From Bacteroidota bacterium (GTDB lineage Bacteria > Bacteroidota > Bacteroidia > Cytophagales > Cyclobacteriaceae): DNA of 6,922 nt. A model generated the notes under the pieces. That model did not search any database. It was given only the letters and a program-made list of their open reading frames with translations, and was not told the DNA's origin. The DNA is taken from NCBI GenBank assembly GCA_023431285.1, contig JAEYXN010000172.1:1-6922 (forward strand). Direction: 5' to 3'. Position numbers and translations under genes: made by a program. Of this stretch, positions 5,544-6,922 are shown piece after piece; the stretch's first letter is position 1, and each line of letters opens with the position of its first letter.

Positions 5544-6922
5544 TCACCTCACACTTCGACTCAAGTTTGAAAATAAGATTCCCAACGTAATTCCTGCGCG
5601 ATACGGCCTGACTTTAAACGGTTCTGACAATGTTTCTTGGGCGATAATGGCGTGGATAAATGTAGGTTGAAGATACAGACTGTAGTTTCCTTCTACTGGG
5701 ATTTGTATACGATATGATAATTGATAATTAAAATACTTTGAGCCTGAATTATCGTAGGCCATCTCGGAAGGTGTCTTGAGCATTCCCTGCTGGAACTGAA
5801 TGCCTATCCCAGCTTTGTGTTTTAATTTGGCTCCCATTATCCGATAGAACAAGCCCGTAGACAGACCTGCGTTGATCATTTTGTATTCAAACTCACGCAT
5901 GCCGGTAGCGGGTGCAATGGAATAGGACCCTGAGCCATCTGTTATAAGTATGAAACCGGACGTTTCGTACACATAGGCAATACGTTGGTTTTGTTTGTAG
6001 AACGACAAGCCCGCATACCATTCCAGGCGTTCACTAAGAGCACGTTCGACACCTGCGTCGACTGAAAGTCCCATGCGATCTTTATCGAAAATTCCGGGGG
6101 AGTGAAGTCCTACCACATTGACATCATCATTGGGAACAGGATCAACAATTGCAAACGCCAGGGAAGGTGTAAGCGCGACATAGAATTTGAATCTATTTAT
6201 CCGTCTCGTTTTAGCAGCGCCCTCCTTTTGAACTGTGCGATTTGTTTCTTCTTTGGACTCGATAGTAATAGAATCGCCAACCAGTTCATGCTCATCATCA
6301 ACATTGGGTATTTGACTAGAACCAGGTGCACGGTTCCGTTTATCGGTGTGTGTGTTCTGATCTTGTACGCGTGTGAACTCTCCCGTAAGGAGTGAAGCAT
6401 CGACGGTGACATTGACGTTCTCGTCATCAGTGAGATTGTTTGTTTGTTGACCAATCGCCCTTTGAGAATTCTCAGAGACGGGCTCAACTATCTGATCCGC
6501 CGGCGTGTCTGGTTCATCTTCATCAATGAAATCTCCCGCAACTGAAGCCTTTTTTTGATTCGGAGGCGCCGGACTGTTGTTACCCTTTCTTCTAAGAGAT
6601 CCATCTGCATTAAACCTGTTTCCGATCTCCGCAGAAACTACATTGTTTGCTAGCGGCACCGCGTTCGTCCCGACTTCCACCTGAGAATGATTGTGTGAAT
6701 TTTCAAATGCTTTCACAGTACTTGAAGCGGGCGATGACCTTGAAACAGCATCAATACTTTCTGAACGCTTATCAATGGATTGAGTGATCTTGTTCATGCT
6801 TCCAGACTCATCTTCGTTACCACCAGTCATAGTCCCGGATTGCTCATCTACGGAAGTATCCTGCTGTGTGTACGACTCTACAGGATCTTCGGTCTTTGGA
6901 AGAGCCCGAGTTGCTTCCGCGG
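5544..6922 (-). CDS. Outer-membrane-type beta-barrel protein with long acidic linker (N-terminus outside window)
   Basis: The frame runs from the right edge to a TGA at 5546-5544. An ATG at 6830-6828 could start a 428-residue product. However, the 30 codons between it and the edge are open and have the same Ser/Thr/Glu/Asp/Gln-rich composition, so I treat the gene as 5'-truncated. Numbering from that ATG, residues 1-210 are hydrophilic, low-complexity and probably disordered, with no membrane segment or signal peptide. Residues 211-428 look like a Bacteroidetes C-terminal outer-membrane beta-barrel (PF13568-like): alternating strands such as FKFYVALTPSLAFA, DRMGLSVDAGVE, LEWYAGLSFYKQ, YKMINAGLSTGLFYR, KHKAGIGIQFQ, YSLYLQPTFIHAI and YRAGITLGILF, consistent with about eight strands. 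From memory, proteins of this kind in Cytophagales often begin with a short cytoplasmic segment and one inner-membrane helix, sometimes near an ECF sigma gene. That part is not visible here. The role is unknown. Confidence 0.75.
   Translation of the reverse strand, partial: AEATRALPKTEDPVESYTQQDTSVDEQSGTMTGGNEDESGSMNKITQSIDKRSESIDAVSRSSPASSTVKAFENSHNHSQVEVGTNAVPLANNVVSAEIGNRFNADGSLRRKGNNSPAPPNQKKASVAGDFIDEDEPDTPADQIVEPVSENSQRAIGQQTNNLTDDENVNVTVDASLLTGEFTRVQDQNTHTDKRNRAPGSSQIPNVDDEHELVGDSITIESKEETNRTVQKEGAAKTRRINRFKFYVALTPSLAFAIVDPVPNDDVNVVGLHSPGIFDKDRMGLSVDAGVERALSERLEWYAGLSFYKQNQRIAYVYETSGFILITDGSGSYSIAPATGMREFEYKMINAGLSTGLFYRIMGAKLKHKAGIGIQFQQGMLKTPSEMAYDNSGSKYFNYQLSYRIQIPVEGNYSLYLQPTFIHAIIAQETLSEPFKVRPYRAGITLGILFSNLSRSVR

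Noticed and set aside
6102..6487. Open frames of 97 (+) and 96 (-) codons across the linker of the barrel gene
   Set aside because: They overlap the coding frame of the barrel protein and show no domain or signal peptide.
6576..6620. FNADGSLRR in the barrel protein linker, resembling a delta-60 motif
   Set aside because: It is a single short match without the D-x-SF half or any repeat context, so chance is the likely cause.
6828..6830. ATG as the true start of the barrel protein
   Set aside because: The frame is open upstream to the window edge with the same composition, and no signal peptide or membrane helix follows this ATG.

Overview
The window looks like an ordinary chromosomal stretch of a Bacteroidota genome, most likely of the Cytophagales type. 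The evidence is a C-terminal type IX secretion (T9SS) sorting domain, a TPR/PD40/OmpA multidomain protein typical of the phylum, a DUF5122/delta-60 propeller protein, a Bacteroidetes-style C-terminal beta-barrel protein, and A/T-rich leaders without a Shine-Dalgarno sequence. No lineage can be proven from the sequence alone. I found no tRNA, rRNA, CRISPR array, transposase or phage gene.

Layout: (i) 1-676 (+) is the 3' part of a PQQ-like beta-propeller gene, followed by a strong intrinsic terminator (696-728). (ii) 747-2693 (+) encodes a 648-residue envelope protein with a signal peptide, TPRs, a five-bladed PD40 propeller, a carboxypeptidase-regulatory-like domain and an OmpA peptidoglycan-binding domain. 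This is the domain order of the T9SS component PorE. Its start was moved from an upstream ATG at 681, because that extension is only the translation of the terminator hairpin. (iii) 2694-2892 is a convergent intergenic region with two blocks of 7-bp tandem repeats and a probable terminator serving both genes. (iv) 2893-5256 (-) encodes a 787-residue delta-60 propeller protein with a signal peptide and a T9SS type A sorting domain. (v) 5257-5543 is a gene-free promoter-bearing region. (vi) 5544-6922 (-) is a gene running off the right edge, with a long acidic, low-complexity segment followed by a C-terminal outer-membrane-type beta-barrel.

All four genes appear to concern the cell envelope or cell surface. 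The PorE-like protein could link an outer-membrane or periplasmic complex to peptidoglycan, and the delta-60 protein is a predicted cargo of the T9SS that PorE serves. That functional link is inference: Cytophagales carry many paralogs of both families and the two genes are convergent, not an operon. The least explained features are the period-7 repeat tract at 2697-2849, the placement of a terminator 18 nt ahead of the PorE-like start, and the possible trans-envelope architecture of the truncated barrel protein. Nothing here amounts to a clearly undescribed system.
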